A stretch of 64,000 nucleotides of DNA from Rheinheimera mangrovi (GCF_003990335.1 NZ_CP034683.1:1998501-2062500); one strand, 5' to 3'. Positions 1-8,887 are shown, counted from the first letter of the stretch. Notes: generated by a model from the sequence alone, not told the origin. Made by a program: numbers and translations.

Positions 1-1
1 A

Positions 2-1174
2 ATTAAAGTCCCGGTACTACCAGAATCAGTTGCAGACGCAACAATCGCCACCTGGCATGTAAAAACAGGTGAAGCCGTTAGCCGTGATCAAGTCCTGGTG
101 GACATTGAAACCGATAAAGTAGTCCTTGAAGTTGTGGCGCAAGCCGATGGCGTGATGGGCGAAATCGTCCATGCTGAAGGCGCTACTGTAAATGCAGAAC
201 AAGTGATTGGTCATATGACTGCCGGTGGCGCGCCTGCTGTTAAAGCTGAAGCTGCTCCGGCCGCTGCGGCTCCTGCTGCAGAGTCAGATGATGTGTTAAC
301 TCCATCTGTTCGCCGCCTCATTGCTGAAAAAGGCTTAGATGCTGCCAAGATCCAGGGCTCTGGTAAAAATGGCCGTGTCACTAAAGAAGACGTAGAGAAA
401 TTCTTAAGTGGTGCTCCTGCTGCTCCAGCTAAAGCGGCCGCTGCAGTTGCTGCTCCTGCGCCGGTACAAGGTGATCGTTCACAGAAACGTGTGCCTATGA
501 CACGTTTACGTAAAACTATTGCCAACCGTCTGTTAGAAGCGAAAAACTCGACAGCCATGTTAACGACCTTCAACGAAGTGAACATGAAGCCAATCATGGA
601 CCTGCGTAAGCAATACCAGGACGTGTTCGAGAAGAAACACGGTATCCGTTTAGGTTTTATGTCTTTCTACGTGAAAGCTGTGACTGAAGCGCTGAAACGT
701 TTCCCTGAAGTGAACGCTGCTATCGATGGCGATGATATTGTTTATCACAACTTCTTCGACGTCAGCATCGCTGTGTCTACGCCTCGTGGTCTGGTGACTC
801 CAGTTCTGCGTGACTGTGACAAAATGAACTTGGCTGAAATCGAAAAAGCTATCAAAGATTTAGCCATCAAAGGCCGTGACGGTAAGCTGTCTATGGACGA
901 CCTGACTGGCGGTAACTTCACTATCACTAACGGTGGTGTGTTCGGTTCTCTGATGTCTACTCCAATCATCAACCCGCCACAATCCGCTATTCTGGGTATG
1001 CACAAAATCCAGGACCGCGTCATGGTGGTAGACGGCAAGATGGAAATTCTGCCAATGATGTACTTAGCCTTGTCATATGACCACCGTATCATCGATGGTA
1101 AAGAGTCAGTCGGCTTCCTGGTTACTATCAAAGAGTTGCTGGAAGATCCAACCCGTATTCTGCTGGATATCTAA
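2..1174 (+). CDS. sucB: 2-oxoglutarate dehydrogenase E2, dihydrolipoamide succinyltransferase (5' end outside window)
   Basis: Core E2 of the 2-oxoglutarate dehydrogenase complex; it transfers the succinyl group from lipoamide to CoA in the TCA cycle. The frame is open from base 2, so the N-terminus lies upstream of the window. Visible in order are the lipoyl domain with the lipoylation motif DIETDKV, an Ala/Pro-rich linker, the peripheral-subunit binding domain ([14 protein letters not shown]), a second Ala/Pro linker, and the catalytic acyltransferase domain ending with the family signature DHRIIDG. sucC follows 146 bases later, the normal gammaproteobacterial order. A strong terminator sits directly after the stop codon, so sucCD probably also has its own promoter. 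Confidence 0.97.
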   Translation: MKVPVLPESVADATIATWHVKTGEAVSRDQVLVDIETDKVVLEVVAQADGVMGEIVHAEGATVNAEQVIGHMTAGGAPAVKAEAAPAAAAPAAESDDVLTPSVRRLIAEKGLDAAKIQGSGKNGRVTKEDVEKFLSGAPAAPAKAAAAVAAPAPVQGDRSQKRVPMTRLRKTIANRLLEAKNSTAMLTTFNEVNMKPIMDLRKQYQDVFEKKHGIRLGFMSFYVKAVTEALKRFPEVNAAIDGDDIVYHNFFDVSIAVSTPRGLVTPVLRDCDKMNLAEIEKAIKDLAIKGRDGKLSMDDLTGGNFTITNGGVFGSLMSTPIINPPQSAILGMHKIQDRVMVVDGKMEILPMMYLALSYDHRIIDGKESVGFLVTIKELLEDPTRILLDI

Positions 1175-1192
1175 TATCTGGAAAAAGTAACT

Positions 1193-1227
1193 AAAAATGC
1201 TGTTGTTTTCGGGCAACAGCATTTTTT
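1193..1227 (+). terminator. Rho-independent terminator after sucB
   Basis: A perfect 13-bp stem (1193-1205 with 1214-1226) encloses an 8-nt loop and carries T residues on its 3' side. It separates sucB from sucCD. Confidence 0.85.
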
Positions 1228-1244
1228 ATCAGACTGATTGGCAC

Positions 1245-1250
1245 TATAAT
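1245..1250 (+). promoter_or_regulatory. Possible -10 element for sucCD
   Basis: A consensus TATAAT lies just after the sucB terminator and 70 bases before the sucC start codon. No good -35 hexamer at 16-18 nt spacing is visible, so the call rests on the -10 match and its position. Confidence 0.4.
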
Positions 1251-1320
1251 ACGCGCCGATCTAAAGGTCAGGTCGCACCACCGGTGTGGCCTTCAATGTC
1301 AAAATGAACGGAAAATAGCC

Positions 1321-2487
1321 ATGAATTTGCACGAGTATCAGGGTAAGCAACTGTTTGCCCAATATGGTTTGCCTGTATCGAAAGGCATCGCCGCAGCAAC
1401 TGTTGAAGAAGCGGTAGAAGCTGCAGATAAAATCGGCGGCGACATGTTTGTTGTCAAGGCTCAGGTTCACGCTGGTGGTCGCGGTAAAGCGGGCGGTGTG
1501 AAGCTGGTGAAAAGCAAAGAAGATATCCGCGCTTTCGCTGAAAAATGGCTTGGAAAGAACCTGGTTACTTATCAGACAGACGAAAAAGGTCAGCCTGTAA
1601 GTCGTATCCTGGTTGAAACCTGTACTGACATCGCTAAAGAGTTGTATTTAGGTGCTGTAGTAGACCGTTCTTCACGTCGTATCGTGTTTATGGCTTCTAC
1701 TGAAGGCGGCGTGGAAATCGAAACTGTTGCCCACGAAACTCCAGAAAAAATTCTGAAAGCTGCTATCGATCCACTGGTTGGCGCTCAGCCATTCCAGGGC
1801 CGTGAATTAGCATTCAAATTAGGCCTGGAAGGCAAGCAAATTAACCAGTTCGTGAAAATTTTCATGGGTCTGGCTCAATTGTTCCAGGAAAAAGATTTAG
1901 CTCTGTTGGAAGTAAACCCTCTGGTTATTACTCCAGCTGGCGATCTGCACTGCTTAGACGCCAAACTGGTGATCGACGGCAACGCTCTGTACCGTCACCC
2001 AGAATTAAAATCTATGCAGGATCCTTCACAGGAAGATCCACGTGAAGCTCACGCTGCTTCGTGGGAGTTGAACTATGTAGCTTTAGGTGGCGACATCGGC
2101 TGTATGGTGAACGGTGCAGGTTTAGCTATGGGTACTATGGACATCGTGAAATTACACGGTGGCCAACCAGCTAACTTCCTGGACGTTGGCGGTGGCGCGA
2201 CTAAAGAACGCGTTGTTGAAGCATTCAAAATTATCCTGTCTGATGACGCTGTGAAAGCCGTATTCATCAACATCTTCGGTGGTATCGTGCGTTGTGACAT
2301 GATCGCTGAAGGTGTAATTGGCGCAGTGAAAGAAGTTGGCGTTAAAGTACCAGTAGTAGTTCGTCTGCAAGGTAACAACGCTGAACTGGGTGCTAAGGTG
2401 CTGGGTGAAAGCGGCCTGAACATTATCGCTGACACAGACCTGACAAGCGCTGCACAGAAAGTTGTAGCTGCAGCGGCTAAGGCATAA
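1321..2487 (+). CDS. sucC: Succinyl-CoA ligase (ADP-forming) beta subunit
   Basis: Nucleotide-binding subunit of succinyl-CoA synthetase, which couples succinyl-CoA cleavage to ATP or GTP formation. The 388 residues match the family length. The N-terminal half is an ATP-grasp domain that begins [12 protein letters not shown] and contains the glycine-rich [13 protein letters not shown] loop. The C-terminal CoA-ligase domain contains the GGGA and [10 protein letters not shown] segments typical of the family. The stop is 10 bases before sucD, which is preceded by a GGGG stretch acting as ribosome site. The two genes are clearly co-transcribed. Nothing unusual is seen. Confidence 0.98.
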   Translation: MNLHEYQGKQLFAQYGLPVSKGIAAATVEEAVEAADKIGGDMFVVKAQVHAGGRGKAGGVKLVKSKEDIRAFAEKWLGKNLVTYQTDEKGQPVSRILVETCTDIAKELYLGAVVDRSSRRIVFMASTEGGVEIETVAHETPEKILKAAIDPLVGAQPFQGRELAFKLGLEGKQINQFVKIFMGLAQLFQEKDLALLEVNPLVITPAGDLHCLDAKLVIDGNALYRHPELKSMQDPSQEDPREAHAASWELNYVALGGDIGCMVNGAGLAMGTMDIVKLHGGQPANFLDVGGGATKERVVEAFKIILSDDAVKAVFINIFGGIVRCDMIAEGVIGAVKEVGVKVPVVVRLQGNNAELGAKVLGESGLNIIADTDLTSAAQKVVAAAAKA

Positions 2488-2497
2488 GGGGTAATCC

Positions 2498-3370
2498 ATG
2501 AGCGTTTTAATTAATAAAGATACCAAAGTAATTTGTCAGGGCTTCACTGGTGCTCAGGGTACTTTCCACTCTGAACAAGCCATTGCTTACGGCACTAAAA
2601 TGGTTGGTGGTGTGACTCCGGGTAAAGGCGGTCAGACTCACTTAGGTTTACCAGTATTTAACACAGTAAAAGAAGCGGTAGAAGCCACTGGCGCAGAAGC
2701 ATCAGTGATCTACGTACCAGCTGCTTTCTGTAAAGATTCTATCCTGGAAGCTGCTAACGGCGGTATCAAACTGATCGTTTGTATCACTGAAGGTATTCCA
2801 ACTCTGGATATGCTGGATGCCAAAGTAAAATGTGACGAATTAGGCGTACGCTTAATCGGCCCTAACTGCCCAGGCGTGATCACTCCAGGCGAATGTAAAA
2901 TTGGTATTATGCCAGGCCACATTCACTTGCCAGGTAAAGTAGGTATTGTTTCACGTTCAGGTACTCTGACCTATGAAGCAGTAAAACAAACTACGGATTA
3001 CGGTTTCGGCCAGTCTACTTGTGTAGGCATCGGTGGCGACCCAATCCCAGGTTCTAACTTCATCGACATCCTGAAATTATTCCAGGACGATCCACAGACT
3101 GAAGCCATCGTGATGATCGGTGAAATCGGTGGTTCAGCTGAAGAAGAAGCTGCTGCTTACATCAAAAAACACGTGACTAAACCTGTTGTTTCTTACATCG
3201 CTGGTGTAACTGCACCTGCTGGTAAGCGCATGGGCCACGCTGGCGCCATCATCTCTGGTGGTAAAGGTACAGCTGACGAGAAGTTCGCTGCACTGGAAGA
3301 CGCAGGCGTGAAAACCGTGAAGAGCTTAGCTGACATCGGTAAAGCACTGAAAGAACTGACTGGCTGGTAA
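2498..3370 (+). CDS. sucD: Succinyl-CoA ligase alpha subunit
   Basis: Partner of SucC; it carries the transient phosphohistidine and the CoA-binding Rossmann domain. The N-terminal CoA site reads CQGFTGAQG, followed by GGVTPGKGG. The segment RMGHAGAI places the phosphorylated histidine at residue 247 (His246 in the E. coli protein). Length 290 is normal. Last gene of the sucABCD operon; a GC-rich extragenic palindrome lies 40 bases after the stop and may also serve as transcription end. Confidence 0.98.
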   Translation: MSVLINKDTKVICQGFTGAQGTFHSEQAIAYGTKMVGGVTPGKGGQTHLGLPVFNTVKEAVEATGAEASVIYVPAAFCKDSILEAANGGIKLIVCITEGIPTLDMLDAKVKCDELGVRLIGPNCPGVITPGECKIGIMPGHIHLPGKVGIVSRSGTLTYEAVKQTTDYGFGQSTCVGIGGDPIPGSNFIDILKLFQDDPQTEAIVMIGEIGGSAEEEAAAYIKKHVTKPVVSYIAGVTAPAGKRMGHAGAIISGGKGTADEKFAALEDAGVKTVKSLADIGKALKELTGW

Positions 3371-3410
3371 TTCATTCGGGGGATCCTTCCTCCTGATGAA
3401 CCAGTTGCCG

Positions 3411-3434
3411 TAGGGGCGGGTTTTATACCCGCCC
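3411..3434. repeat. GC-rich extragenic palindrome, copy 1
   Basis: Arms GGGCGGGT (3414-3421) and ACCCGCCC (3427-3434) with a 5-nt loop, preceded by GTAG. The same layout recurs at 3691-3714 and, degenerate, at 14595-14618. It follows sucD and is followed by a weak T-rich run, so it could double as a terminator. Confidence 0.8.
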
Positions 3435-3537
3435 TTATTATTTCTGGATTTTACAGTTCTGTGTTTGTTAAAGTTGTTGCCCTGCAACCAGATTAAAAGC
3501 TATGGATAATCAGATGCTTTGTTTGAGAGTTGATCCT

Positions 3538-3693
3538 ATGGCTAAATCTCCAATCAATCCAAAAGACAAACAGAAAAATAAGCCACTACGCGACATGCCT
3601 GCGTTTTCTGCTGCAGTGATTAAAAGAGCAAAGGCCGCAAAACCTTACCGCCGATTACTTGACGCTATTGAATACCTTACAGCGAACCGGTAG
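3538..3693 (+). CDS. Small basic hypothetical protein
   Basis: A 51-residue, lysine- and arginine-rich protein, starting MAKSPINPKDKQKNK, from the ATG at 3538 with a GAGAG stretch about 8 nt upstream. An in-frame ATG at 3502 would add 12 residues but has no ribosome site. The TAG stop codon is supplied by the second GC-rich palindrome. I do not recognise a family. The gene is bounded on both sides by copies of the same palindrome. Coding status is uncertain because of the short length. Confidence 0.4.
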   Translation: MAKSPINPKDKQKNKPLRDMPAFSAAVIKRAKAAKPYRRLLDAIEYLTANR

Positions 3694-3714
3694 GGGCGGG
3701 TCTTGCACCCGCCC
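3691..3714. repeat. GC-rich extragenic palindrome, copy 2
   Basis: Arms GGGCGGGT (3694-3701) and ACCCGCCC (3707-3714) around a 5-nt loop, preceded by TAG. Arms and loop length are identical to copy 1, 280 bases upstream. It overlaps the stop codon of the small ORF. Confidence 0.8.
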
Positions 3715-3945
3715 GTCTAAAATTCCAAACAAATCTTTATTAGGCTTGTACCCACCCTGCATCAATTTCTATTCTGTTACCAGCAATGCTAAATGACTTT
3801 TACAGTCACTCGGACAAAGCGCCTAGAAAAAACCTATTGAAATACAGGTACATCAGCGCTAATTTGTTACAAACAAATTGAACAAAAATAAGACTCGGGT
3901 CGCAGGTTCATCACTCTTGCCTTATTGCATCCCGGAGATCATCAA
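3715..3945. other. Intergenic region with a short AT-rich palindrome
   Basis: No gene is visible here. It contains a perfect 8-bp inverted repeat (AATTTGTT 3861-3868, AACAAATT 3872-3879) 67 bases before the next start codon. This could be an operator, but no regulator can be named. Confidence 0.3.
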
Positions 3946-4275
3946 ATGAAATCCATACCCGAACGAGACTGGAAAAGGATCAGGGATTTAAAAGACGAAT
4001 TACTCAACGTCGCTTGTGAACAAATCTTCCAACGCGTTGAAAAACTTTCAGCTGAAAGAACAGGGCCGCAGCACAAGAGTTATCTTGAACTTTACACTCT
4101 GATCAAACAAGAAGATATGGCCATAGCTGACATGTTTGATGGTCTGTCACGCAATAGCGCCTACTTCAAAATTGCGGCGCTTAAGCATAACGGTGTATTG
4201 ACTGATAAACAGATGGAGTTATTTTCTGAAGAAACTCAAGCCGTTGTGAACGACCTTTGCCAGTTCAGGAGTTAA
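3946..4275 (+). CDS. Conserved hypothetical protein, about 109 residues
   Basis: Starts MKSIPERDWKRIRDLK from the ATG at 3946, chosen over an in-frame ATG at 3925 because a GGAG lies 8 nt upstream of the former. The protein is mainly helical and charged, with no signal peptide or membrane segment. It resembles a widespread uncharacterised small-protein family that is sometimes misnamed in databases; this is from memory and no function is known to me. It lies just outside the right (transposase-distal) end of an IS1111-type element, so it may belong to older accessory DNA. Confidence 0.65.
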   Translation: MKSIPERDWKRIRDLKDELLNVACEQIFQRVEKLSAERTGPQHKSYLELYTLIKQEDMAIADMFDGLSRNSAYFKIAALKHNGVLTDKQMELFSEETQAVVNDLCQFRS

Positions 4276-4315
4276 TTTGCTCCTTGGGGCAAAGGGAAAT
4301 CTATGACTCGCCTCC

Positions 4316-4519
4316 ATATTGCAAGCACGGTTAGCAAATAAGTCTGCGTCAATCTATCCGGAGTCTGTTGGCACTTTATTGTTGTGCCCGCCCGCTATGT
4401 TGTTCGCCCATCATCGCCCTAATAAGACCTTCAGCATCTATGTGCTTTTGCCCCTGACAGGTTTCCGATCATGGTTGTTGCCTTATTGCCATCGTGTTGC
4501 AAACTCGGTGTGACCCGGT
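4316..4519 (-). ncRNA. Candidate bridge/seek guide RNA in the IS1111 3' end
   Basis: About 204 bases between the transposase stop and the distal subterminal repeat hold no plausible gene. IS110-family elements are known to encode a guide RNA in their long noncoding end; in the IS1111 group this is downstream of the transposase. The position and length fit; I have not folded the RNA or identified its donor and target loops, so the call rests on position and family knowledge. Confidence 0.5.
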
Positions 4520-5536
4520 TTATGCAGCGACTGCTGCGTAATTCTGCTCTTTTGTTAATACGGCCCAGATAATGCGGGCCAGTTTATTGGCCATAGCGAC
4601 CACCGCCACTGTTTTTTTCTTACTGCTTAACAGCTTTTTAATCCACGGGCTCCAGGCATGATCTTCTTCGAGCTTCCATTGGATAACCGAGCGTGCACCG
4701 TGGATCAGGTATTTACGCAACGTGCTGTTACCGCGTTTGCTGATCCCAAGCAGGTTGCTTACTCCGCCTGTTGAATGCTGTTTTGGTACTAATCCTGCCC
4801 AGGCCGCAAAGTCTCTGGCACTTTTAAACTGGTTGCAACTGCCAGCCCATGATTCAATAAAGCTCGAGGTAATTAAACCTACACCCGGAATGCTTTGCAT
4901 ACGCTTGCAGTTCTCGTTCTGGCTGTTAATCGCCGTGATATCCCGTTCCAACTCACTGATTTCTTTATCAACCGCTTTATAACGCTCCACCAGACGGAAC
5001 AGCGCCAGACGCAGCGCTTCAGGTAAATTAATATCAGGATTTTCAGTCATATCCGCTACAGTGCCGATAAAAGCACGGCCCTTTTTCTGCTGAATACCAA
5101 ATTCCAACAGAAACGCATGCGCCTGATTGCTGACCGCTGTGCGCTCTTCTACCAACTGCTCACGTAACTTGAGTAAACAGCCAAAGGCTTGTTGCTCTTC
5201 ACTGCGAACATGCGCAAAACGCATCGTCGGCCGCTGTGCCGCTTCGCAAATGGCTTCGGCATCGTTGAAGTCGTTTTTGTTCGACTTTACAAAAGGCTTC
5301 ACGAAATTGGCCGGTATCATGTCAGCCCGATGGCCAAGGCTTCTGGCTTTACGGCACCAATGATGTGCGCCACCACAGGCTTCAAAAAACACAGCGCATG
5401 GCGGTAAATTTGCCAGATATTCTGCAAACTTACTGATCAGTATTTTGCGCTTTTCTACTACTTTTCCGTGCTGATCTTGCCCAATCACATGACAACTGAG
5501 CTTGCCAAGATCTACACCTAATGTTTTGATAAGCAT
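4520..5536 (-). CDS. IS110-family transposase (DEDD recombinase)
   Basis: 338 residues, full length. The N-terminal DEDD (RuvC-like) domain begins LGVDLGKLSCHV with the first Asp, then FFEACGGAHHW with the Glu, and KNDFNDAEAI with the paired Asp residues. The C-terminal Transposase_20 domain contains SIPGVGLITSS and the segment GGVSNLLGISKRGNSTLRK, which holds the conserved serine. It catalyses guide-RNA-directed excision and insertion through a circular intermediate. The reading frame is intact, so the element may be active. Confidence 0.95.
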   Translation of the reverse strand: MLIKTLGVDLGKLSCHVIGQDQHGKVVEKRKILISKFAEYLANLPPCAVFFEACGGAHHWCRKARSLGHRADMIPANFVKPFVKSNKNDFNDAEAICEAAQRPTMRFAHVRSEEQQAFGCLLKLREQLVEERTAVSNQAHAFLLEFGIQQKKGRAFIGTVADMTENPDINLPEALRLALFRLVERYKAVDKEISELERDITAINSQNENCKRMQSIPGVGLITSSFIESWAGSCNQFKSARDFAAWAGLVPKQHSTGGVSNLLGISKRGNSTLRKYLIHGARSVIQWKLEEDHAWSPWIKKLLSSKKKTVAVVAMANKLARIIWAVLTKEQNYAAVAA

Positions 5537-5652
5537 GATGATTCGCCTCTTTCGGTTTGGTCACCTCATCCTAAGTCAGGATGGGAGGCGAGTCATCACA
5601 TTAGACCTGACACTGGATTCTTACGCGCTGGAATAACCAGTTCAACCTCTTT

Positions 5653-5930
5653 ATGCCAGAGATTGATGCCTTTTAGGTCTGTCATTTTGCTTGTACTTCT
5701 TTGATAACAAGCAGCATAAGTTGCCAGATCTGCATGTTAAATATGGCAGTTATGAACTGATCATCGGTATTGAAACAGGTGAAAGTCTGGAAGGGTATTT
5801 ACCCAATAAACAGCGTAAAAGAGCGGAAAGTCATATCGCTGAGCATCGGCAACAATTGATGCTGATGTGGCAAAAAGCAGTTATTGGCAAAAAAACCGGC
5901 AAGTTAGAAGATATGGGTGGTGTATGTTAA
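5653..5930 (+). pseudogene. DUF4160 protein, apparently frameshifted near the N-terminus
   Basis: The ATG at 5653 opens MPEIDAF, a normal DUF4160 start, but meets TAG at 5674. Inserting one base at about 5675 would restore YGLSFCLYFFDN and join the downstream frame, which continues HVKYGSYELIIGIETGE and runs to 5930. Without the upstream part, the only start is TTG at 5691, giving a 79-residue protein with no clear ribosome site. DUF4160 proteins pair with DUF2442 proteins in small toxin-antitoxin-like modules, and DUF2442 follows here with a 7-base overlap. Either a one-base deletion has inactivated the gene or the TTG start is used. Confidence 0.6.
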
Positions 5931-6430
5931 AAGTCATAGATGTAGAGTGGATTGGCGACCATAAACTTGAGTTGACCTTTAACGACGGCTATCAGGGGCA
6001 GGCTGATTTGTCGTTGTATTTCAGCAAAGCACCATTCGCGGAGATTTTAGACTTTAAGAAGTTCTCTTTAACCGCTGACGGCTCATTAAACTGGAGTGGC
6101 AAAGAGTTATCTGCTGCGACATTGCGGGCTATCACCCAAGGCGAGCACAAAACTTTAGAGACCAGCTTTGATGTCAAAGAGATGGAAACTGTGATTAAAC
6201 AGGCGTCATGGGATTCGATGCAGGAAGGGCGTCCTGATATTTTGCAGGCTGCTGTTCGCTCTTACGTCGAGCAATTTGGTCATAGCCAGGTTATTGCCAA
6301 AGCAGGTATTAAAAGCCGAACCAGTGCTTATCGCTCCTTAAAGCCAGAAACCACACCCAATTTTGCCACTCTGGTGCAGCTGGGTCATGCTGTGATTGAG
6401 CTGGCCAAAGATAAGTTAAAACAAGCCTGA
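5924..6430 (+). CDS. DUF2442 protein with C-terminal HTH-like region
   Basis: 168 residues from the ATG at 5924, which overlaps the stop of the DUF4160 frame; GGGTGG just upstream is the likely ribosome site. Residues 1-80 are a DUF2442 domain (LKVIDVEWIGDHKLELTF, then DLSLYF). The C-terminal third (HSQVIAKAGIKSRTSAYRSL onward) resembles the Xre-like tail of addiction-module antidotes. By family association it would be the antitoxin or regulator of a DUF4160/DUF2442 pair. A T-run follows the stop. Function in this strain is doubtful if the partner is broken. Confidence 0.7.
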   Translation: MLKVIDVEWIGDHKLELTFNDGYQGQADLSLYFSKAPFAEILDFKKFSLTADGSLNWSGKELSAATLRAITQGEHKTLETSFDVKEMETVIKQASWDSMQEGRPDILQAAVRSYVEQFGHSQVIAKAGIKSRTSAYRSLKPETTPNFATLVQLGHAVIELAKDKLKQA

Positions 6431-6467
6431 TAGGTGAGACCCAGCGCCGGCTTTTTTTAAATCAGCT

Positions 6468-7574
6468 CTAATACCACTGCATTTTTTTCCGGATAAAGGC
6501 GGTAAGTAACTCGGCATTGGCCTGATGTTGCGCCACGCGAGGGTGTTTGCCATAGCCGGTAAAAGGGAAGAACACAGTGTCCAGTTGAGTATCACCCTGG
6601 GCCTGCAAGTTTTTTACCGCCTGGCGCACATAGTTTGGCCATTGCTCTGTTTCTGTAGCATCCATGCTGCCTAAAGCGCAAATTATCTGTGCTTTGGGGT
6701 ATTTGCTGCGAATAGTGCTAATAAATTGCTGGTAGGCGGCAATACGCTGAGCGTCGGTAGGCATAGGCTGCAGCCGTTTTTCATTGTCAATGAGCCATTT
6801 GTCATTTTGCATTAAGTTAATCAGCACCAGATGCGGAGTCCAGCTGCTGAAATCCCAGCTGCTGTTGTTGTTGCCCACTGCGCTTAACTGGTCGTAAAAC
6901 TGCGGCATGATAAAATCAAACCAGCTGATCATCACGCCTATGCCACTTTGCGAAATAGTGTGCAGTTCGGCATTCAGGGCTCTGGCCGTTATGGCACCAT
7001 AAGCAAGGTAGTTATTTTTTTCTGAGGCCAGATCGTCTTCAGCGTTATCTGCCGCTTCATTGCCCGCGCCGCTGCTGATCGAGTCGCCGTAGATCTCCAT
7101 CCGGCGCTCAAGGCGTTTTGGCGGCGCCAGTAAACCAGCTTTATCGTCCAGCAGCAGGCCTTTAAACTGACTGGCGCCTTCGGCACCCTCAGTACGTTTG
7201 TAGATCTCAAGACTGTGAGGTCCGTCGGTCAGGCTGCTGCTAATCAGGTAACTGTGTTCGCCTTGTTTGGCTTGTAGCACAAAAGGGTGGCTGTCCTTGC
7301 CATCAATAATGACATTAAAGAAATTTTTACCTGTAGAGTCGTCCAGCACCACAGCTAAGCTTTTACCGCTAAAGTTAGCTTTGATACTGCTGCCAGGCCA
7401 AGACAGAGTAGGCGATTTAGCATTGCTAAAATCGATGCGGCCGGTATATAAAAACTGACTATGGTCTGGGGTAATAAAAGAGCTGGCAGCCGCTGGGCTG
7501 CAAAGACTTAACAGCAAAAAAGCAAACAATAGGGGCTGCCCGAGGGACTTGGTACGCGAAATAATAGCATTCAT
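6468..7574 (-). CDS. Secreted SGNH/GDSL esterase, carbohydrate esterase family 2-like
   Basis: Start taken at 7574 (MNAIISRTKSLG), which gives a clean signal peptide ending AAAS; the in-frame ATG at 7613 has no ribosome site. After the signal comes a jelly-roll domain of about 110 residues (ITPDHSQFLYTGRIDF), then the SGNH hydrolase domain with the nucleophile motif YGDSISSG, a VLINLMQND block and a C-terminal GKHPRVAQH that supplies the catalytic His. This two-domain order is that of CE2 acetyl-xylan or acetyl-mannan esterases. It should remove acetyl groups from plant or algal polysaccharide outside the cytoplasm. No glycan-utilisation neighbours are present, so the substrate stays open. 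Confidence 0.85.
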   Translation of the reverse strand: MNAIISRTKSLGQPLLFAFLLLSLCSPAAASSFITPDHSQFLYTGRIDFSNAKSPTLSWPGSSIKANFSGKSLAVVLDDSTGKNFFNVIIDGKDSHPFVLQAKQGEHSYLISSSLTDGPHSLEIYKRTEGAEGASQFKGLLLDDKAGLLAPPKRLERRMEIYGDSISSGAGNEAADNAEDDLASEKNNYLAYGAITARALNAELHTISQSGIGVMISWFDFIMPQFYDQLSAVGNNNSSWDFSSWTPHLVLINLMQNDKWLIDNEKRLQPMPTDAQRIAAYQQFISTIRSKYPKAQIICALGSMDATETEQWPNYVRQAVKNLQAQGDTQLDTVFFPFTGYGKHPRVAQHQANAELLTAFIRKKMQWY

Positions 7575-7884
7575 AATCAAAAGCCTTTGGTGAGTGTGCA
7601 AAGAGGGTAGCAATAAAAGCAGTACAAAAAAACTGCAAAATTACCAACTTTATAGGATTGCCGGTTCAGCGGGGTCCACTGCTTTGACCCCTTGATCATG
7701 TATCTTCTTTCATGTTGTAGAGCGCTATTATGCAGTGCCAGCTGCTCAAAAGCTGTTTTCAGCGTTTTGGCACAAGGCAAAGAGCAGTCTTTGTGCCTTA
7801 AAAGGTCTGATTAAGTTTTATTGAAAACACAGTGGCTATGCTAGAAGATGGCAAGCCTTGAACAAAAACAGAGCAGGGATCTAA
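7575..7884. other. Intergenic region between divergent genes
   Basis: About 310 bases with no gene. The only structure noticed is GGGGTC (7671-7676) and GACCCC (7686-7691), a short inverted repeat sharing its ends with the larger GGGTCAGAGT palindromes elsewhere in the window. The 3' part must hold the promoter of the next gene; AGGGAT precedes its ATG. Confidence 0.4.
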
Positions 7885-8202
7885 ATGTCAGAAATCGCCA
7901 ATACACCAAAGCCACCTTATTACGCTGTGATTTTTAGTTCCCTTCGCACGGATGGTGATCATGGCTACGCCGAAATGGCGGATAGGATGGTGGCTTTAGC
8001 TGCGACACAGCCAGGCTTTCTTGGTATAGAGTCGGCGCGGGAGGGGTTAGGTATTACCCTGTCCTATTGGCAAGATTTGGAGTCGATACGGCAGTGGAAA
8101 AATAATGCTGAGCATCTTGTGGCGCAGCAGTTAGGGTATCAGCAGTGGTATAGCAGCTTCAGAACCCGTATTGCGAAAGTGGAACGCGAATATGGCATCT
8201 AA
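7885..8202 (+). CDS. Antibiotic-biosynthesis-monooxygenase (ABM) domain protein
   Basis: A 105-residue single-domain protein of the dimeric alpha-beta barrel fold. Typical features are the central EMADRMVALAATQPGFLGIESARE helix-strand region and the SYWQDLESIRQWKNNAEH block, both characteristic of small ABM-like proteins. Members act as small oxygenases or heme/quinone-handling enzymes; most are uncharacterised, and no substrate can be given. The ribosome site AGGGAT is 6 nt before the ATG. The next gene, fosA, is 75 bases downstream on the same strand, possibly co-transcribed. Confidence 0.8.
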   Translation: MSEIANTPKPPYYAVIFSSLRTDGDHGYAEMADRMVALAATQPGFLGIESAREGLGITLSYWQDLESIRQWKNNAEHLVAQQLGYQQWYSSFRTRIAKVEREYGI

Positions 8203-8277
8203 CCCGCTTGTCACTAATAGTTTTATGTTTCGACCCAAACTGCTGCCAATCTAATACATAAAGCCAGGGTACTTTTG

Positions 8278-8676
8278 ATGCTCAAAGGATTAAACCATAT
8301 CACCATTGCTGTCAGTGATCTTGAAACTTCATTGCGGTTTTACACCCAACTGCTGGGTATGCAGGCCCATGTGCGTTGGGATAAAGGGGCTTACCTTAGC
8401 CTGAATGATTTATGGTTTTGCCTGTCCTGCGATCAGGTGTCACCTGCTCAAGATTATTCCCATCTGGCATTTGATATAGCTGAACAGGACTTTCCGGCTT
8501 TTACTGCTAAGTTAAGGCAGGCCGGAGTCAAAGAGTGGAAACAAAACAAAAGTGAAGGACAATCCTGGTATTTTCTGGATCCGGACGGCCATCAACTGGA
8601 AATACATTGCGGCGATTTGCAAAGCCGGCTGGATTCGCTAAAAACTACGCCTTATTCCGGACTGATGTGGTTATAG
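8278..8676 (+). CDS. fosA: FosA fosfomycin glutathione/thiol transferase
   Basis: 132-residue VOC-fold metalloenzyme that opens the fosfomycin epoxide with glutathione. Start at ATG 8278, with AGGGT 7 nt upstream. The Mn ligands expected for FosA are present: His7, His62 and Glu108; Thr9, which contacts the substrate, is conserved. The segment [11 protein letters not shown] and the closing [13 protein letters not shown] and GDLQSRL motifs are close to the Pseudomonas aeruginosa protein. Chromosomal fosA is common in this group, and there are no mobile-element signs directly beside it. Resistance in practice depends on expression. Confidence 0.9.
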   Translation: MLKGLNHITIAVSDLETSLRFYTQLLGMQAHVRWDKGAYLSLNDLWFCLSCDQVSPAQDYSHLAFDIAEQDFPAFTAKLRQAGVKEWKQNKSEGQSWYFLDPDGHQLEIHCGDLQSRLDSLKTTPYSGLMWL

Positions 8677-8689
8677 CACAGGGGCCTGC

Positions 8690-8887
8690 ATGGCAGGACA
8701 CCGTATTTTCAGTATCAAGTATTGCTCTGTTTATCCGCTTTATCTGCAAAAAGCTGAACCTAAAGGCCGCACTCAGGCAAAGATGGATCAAATTATCAGT
8801 TGGCTGACAGGCTATAGCACTGCCGAATGACAGCTGCTTCTGGTGCAAGGCACTGATTTTAAATATTCTTTTAAAATCCTGCGTTAA
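8690..8887 (+). pseudogene. DUF2200 gene remnant
   Basis: Open from ATG 8690 as [20 protein letters not shown], then [19 protein letters not shown], which matches the start of DUF2200 proteins (roughly 115-120 residues). An in-frame TGA at 8828 interrupts it; the same frame then reads QLLLVQGTDFK, the next expected block, before a second stop at 8885. Only about the first half is left. The remnant begins 13 bases after fosA and lacks a good ribosome site. I see no later DUF2200 sequence downstream. Confidence 0.65.

Larger units (their letters stand above)
4303..5596 (-). mobile_element. IS110-family, IS1111-group insertion sequence (complete)
   Basis: A single DEDD transposase gene is flanked by a 13-bp perfect inverted repeat (ATGACTCGCCTCC at 4303-4315, its complement at 5584-5596). 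Subterminal inverted repeats, one ORF and no target duplication are the hallmarks of the IS1111 group; the true ends should lie a few bases outside these repeats. The end before the transposase start is short (about 60 bp), while the end after its stop is long (about 205 bp), as expected for this group. A further imperfect copy of the repeat (5538-5549) overlaps the transposase start and is inverted relative to the 5584-5596 copy. Confidence 0.9.

Noticed and set aside
4319..4513. 64-codon plus-strand ORF in the end of the insertion sequence
   Set aside because: No ribosome site, odd composition, and it lies in the noncoding end of an IS1111 element, where a guide RNA is expected.
8607..8848. 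Overlapping ORFs on both strands after fosA
   Set aside because: They are shadows of fosA and of the DUF2200 remnant, which explains the region better.
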